Source: Minisyncoccota bacterium
GTDB lineage: Bacteria > Patescibacteriota > Minisyncoccia > Phycocordibacterales > Phycocordibacteraceae
Length of the DNA: 6,166 nucleotides
Reading direction: 5' to 3'
Assembly: GCA_028687085.1 (NCBI GenBank)
Contig: JAQUAU010000049.1
Span: 1-6,166, forward strand
Part shown: positions 4,953-6,166 of the stretch, one piece after another
Layout: the number at the start of each line of letters is the position of its first letter
How positions within the stretch are numbered: position 1 is the stretch's first letter
Made by a program: the position numbers and the translations under genes
The notes under the pieces: generated by a model
Databases searched by the model: none
Told to the model about the DNA's origin: nothing
Seen by the model: only the letters and a program-made list of their open reading frames with translations

Positions 4953-4981
4953 AGTATATTCCCTTTTCCAATGTTTGTCAA
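4953..4981 (-). promoter_or_regulatory. Near-consensus sigma70-type promoter for the 3D-domain operon
   Basis: Minus strand: TTGACA (4976-4981), a spacer of exactly 17 bases (4959-4975, AACATTGGAAAAGGGAA), and TATACT (4953-4958), one mismatch from TATAAT. Transcription would start near 4946, giving a leader of about 55 nt before the ATG at 4890. It lies downstream of the lysis terminator, as expected for a new transcription unit. The spacer shares ATTGGAAAAG with the copies at 2939-2967 and 75-103. Confidence 0.85.
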
Positions 4982-5000
4982 GTCTTTCCCCTAGTCTAAC

Positions 5001-5009
5001 AGTGGATAA
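5001..5009 (-). other. DnaA-box-like nonamer TTATCCACT
   Basis: Second copy of the nonamer found at 103-111, on the same strand and again just upstream of a member of the promoter family. It differs from the classical box at the last position. No cluster of boxes or adjacent AT-rich unwinding stretch is seen, so an origin is not supported. Confidence 0.2.
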
Positions 5010-5029
5010 CTCCAAACTGCCTTTTTCTG

Positions 5030-5039
5030 TTTTCCAATG
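5030..5039 (-). repeat. Orphan copy of the promoter-spacer motif
   Basis: The minus strand reads CATTGGAAAA, identical to the spacer core of the promoters at 4953-4981 and 2939-2967, but here no hexamer at the right distance resembles -35 or -10. It lies 66 bases upstream of the spacer copy at 4964-4973 in the same orientation. A protein binding site is one possible reading. Confidence 0.4.
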
Positions 5040-5157
5040 GAATATATTGTTTTGTCCGGTGTACCAAGATGCATAGATGGCATTCTGACCATTGATTATG
5101 GAAGATCTCATCGGCCAGCATCGCCATCGTCCAAAAATTACGCTTTTCGATACAAAG

Positions 5158-5193
5158 AAAAACACACACGGCGGAAGGAACCGGTGTGTTTTT
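5158..5193. terminator. Bidirectional intrinsic terminator
   Basis: AAAAACACAC (5158-5167) pairs with GTGTGTTTTT (5184-5193), and CGG (5169-5171) with CCG (5181-5183), with one bulged A and a nine-base loop. T-runs lie on both sides, so either strand gives a stem ending in a U-tract. On the minus strand it lies 25 bases after the TAG of the holin-like gene and should end the lysis transcript before the promoter at 4953-4981. Confidence 0.85.
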
Positions 5194-5218
5194 CATGAAG
5201 CCAACTAGACTGTTTTTG

Positions 5219-5452
5219 CTACTCGAATCTTTTCAAAATATATGTGTAGATCGCTCCAGCGAATGCGAGGATCTGAATCACTGCAGGCAGGAATGATGTC
5301 TGCTTGATGAAGTAGTATCCTACTCCGGCCACGATCGATATCACGATCACTGCAGTCAGCGTTCCTTGCGTGTTTGTTCCGTACTTATTTTTTAGGAATT
5401 GGACGATCACGGAAACGATCGCACCAACTACTGTGAAAGATAGAATGTCCAT
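5219..5452 (-). CDS. Holin-like small membrane protein with three helices
   Basis: 77 residues, almost entirely membrane-spanning: helix 1 about 4-20 (LSFTVVGAIVSVIVQFL), a short polar turn KNKYGTNTQ, helix 2 about 31-49 (TLTAVIVISIVAGVGYYFI), and helix 3 about 54-72 (FLPAVIQILAFAGAIYTYIL), ending in KRFE. Length, three helices and a charged C-terminus fit class I holins, which pore the inner membrane so the endolysin can reach the wall. It directly follows the cysteine peptidase-like gene and precedes the terminator, the usual place for a lysis gene. There is no Shine-Dalgarno before the ATG at 5450-5452, only an A-rich leader. A different small membrane protein cannot be excluded by sequence alone. 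Confidence 0.7.
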   Translation of the reverse strand: MDILSFTVVGAIVSVIVQFLKNKYGTNTQGTLTAVIVISIVAGVGYYFIKQTSFLPAVIQILAFAGAIYTYILKRFE

Positions 5453-5471
5453 CTTGTTTTTTTATTAATTA

Positions 5472-6166
5472 TTATATTTTAACCAACCTATAGCTGAAGT
5501 TTCCAGTCTCCCAATTTGGAGCTCCGACTTTAAGTTCGTAGAAATTGATTGCTCGCTCTACTCCGCCGTATGGATCCTTAATGATCTTCTTTCCGTCTTT
5601 CAGTTCGCGAATCACGAAGTGCTGTTGCTTTCCATTCTTAATTGAGAAGTCCACCTCTTTGATTGTCGGATACCAGTTCGGAGCTTTTGTGATATTGTAT
5701 TCTCGTCCGAGATATTGAACTCCCAATGCTTCGGCGGCTTTAACTGAGTCAATAATATCGCCACTGTAAACTCCATGGTCTATGAAGATTTTATCCACCT
5801 CGGATGGCAGGATCTGCTTTCCGAGTTTTACTGAATAAATATATGTCCAGCAGAAGAGATGGCATCCGAATCCCTTGAATCCGCTTGTCTTCACTTTTCC
5901 TAGATACCACTTTAACCATTTTGCATCCAGTTGGTTTTCTATGTGAATCTCGATCTTCGGTTTTTCTTCGGGTGCGTATATAGTTGCGATTTTATCATTG
6001 ATTGATATTCCCAAGTCTTTTGCTACTGCCGTTGCATATCCGAGAGGATTGTTTTTGTCTGCAGACGGAGCGTATTTTTGATAGAATTCCAAGAGTGTCA
6101 TCGTGGATTTATAACTGGCCAATTTGTCAGTGCAGGCGTATGTCAGGAATTGCTTCAGTGCCGCCA
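5472..6166 (-). CDS. C39-like papain-fold cysteine peptidase-type protein (5' end outside window)
   Basis: The last 230 residues of a larger protein. The frame stays open to the right edge; the TTG at 6120-6122 is an internal Leu codon, since AALKQFLTYACTDKLASYKS reads straight through it. The first visible part (TLLEFYQKYAPSADKNNPLG, then YATAVAKDLGIS) is a small helical domain I associate from memory with phage and bacterial cell-wall enzymes. The peptidase part has GFGC with the likely nucleophile Cys (codon 5862-5864), His in QQHFVIRE (5619-5621) and Asp in KDPYGG (5574-5576), the expected Cys-His-Asp order. A second Cys four residues after the first is unusual. It sits 19 bases before the holin-like gene, so a role in wall degradation at lysis or entry is likely. 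Confidence 0.75.
   Translation of the reverse strand, partial: AALKQFLTYACTDKLASYKSTMTLLEFYQKYAPSADKNNPLGYATAVAKDLGISINDKIATIYAPEEKPKIEIHIENQLDAKWLKWYLGKVKTSGFKGFGCHLFCWTYIYSVKLGKQILPSEVDKIFIDHGVYSGDIIDSVKAAEALGVQYLGREYNITKAPNWYPTIKEVDFSIKNGKQQHFVIRELKDGKKIIKDPYGGVERAINFYELKVGAPNWETGNFSYRLVKI

Larger units (their letters stand above)
4891..5218. other. Gene-free control region between lysis unit and next operon
   Basis: These 328 bases hold, from right to left, the bidirectional terminator (5158-5193), an orphan ATTGGAAAA motif (5030-5039), a TTATCCACT nonamer (5001-5009), the strong promoter (4953-4981) and a leader of about 55 nt. In the leader, GGCT/AGCC could form a weak hairpin (4906-4920). 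Open frames on the minus strand across 4935-5196 run through the promoter and terminator and have no ribosome site, so I do not call them genes. About 5041-5155 shows nothing I can name. Confidence 0.6.

Noticed and set aside
4953..5009. Replication origin
   Set aside because: Only one DnaA-like nonamer is nearby, with no iterons, no clear AT-rich unwinding element and no replication initiator gene in the window.
4935..5196. Two overlapping minus-strand open frames in the gap between the holin-like and 3D-domain genes
   Set aside because: They run through the terminator hairpin and the promoter, have odd Trp/Cys-rich composition and no ribosome site. The one recognisable peptide (LDKHWKREYT) is explained by the promoter repeat.
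1..6166. tRNA, rRNA or insertion sequences
   Set aside because: No cloverleaf-like segment with a T-loop, no rRNA-like conserved stretches, and no transposase motifs or terminal inverted repeats were seen.

Overview
The window looks like part of a dsDNA phage or prophage. Every convincing gene lies on the minus strand, the genes are short and packed with overlaps of a few bases, and two classic phage modules are visible: lysis, and homologous recombination. Base composition is moderately AT-rich. TAA, TAG and TGA all act as stops, so I see no recoding. Most starts lack a clear Shine-Dalgarno; the 62-residue gene at 4108-4296 is the strong exception. The 3D-domain protein, and the small domain at the start of the cysteine peptidase-like protein, remind me of proteins from Patescibacteria (CPR) metagenomes. 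That host guess is inference from memory, not shown by the sequence.

Read in the direction of transcription (right to left), the window starts with the end of a C39-like cysteine peptidase gene that continues off the right edge (5472-6166), then a three-helix holin-like protein (5219-5452) and a bidirectional hairpin terminator (5158-5193). This is the end of a lysis or late unit. A gene-free stretch (4891-5218) follows, carrying the terminator and a near-consensus sigma70-type promoter (4953-4981).

That promoter should drive a dense operon: a membrane-anchored 3D-domain protein (4318-4890), a 62-residue unknown (4108-4296), an 80-residue phage protein with a GDWIV motif (3873-4115), a stand-alone LexA-type winged helix (3649-3876), a 64-residue zinc ribbon (3462-3656), a 134-residue unknown (3098-3502) and a 68-residue unknown (2876-3082). 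A second promoter of the same sequence family (2939-2967) sits inside the end of the last of these. It points at an HNH-like double zinc-finger protein (2454-2900), a probable single-strand annealing protein (1580-2431), a PD-(D/E)XK exonuclease (720-1577) and two small helical proteins (470-718, 119-418). Annealing protein plus exonuclease make a Red/RecET-like recombination pair.

A third, more degenerate member of the promoter family (75-103) lies after the last gene. It would produce a leader RNA (about 68 down to 1) in which two strong stems interleave and compete.

The most interesting signals are non-coding: the repeated promoter family with a conserved motif inside its spacer, the competing-stem leader, and an in-frame TAA that seems to split one reading frame into the last two genes.
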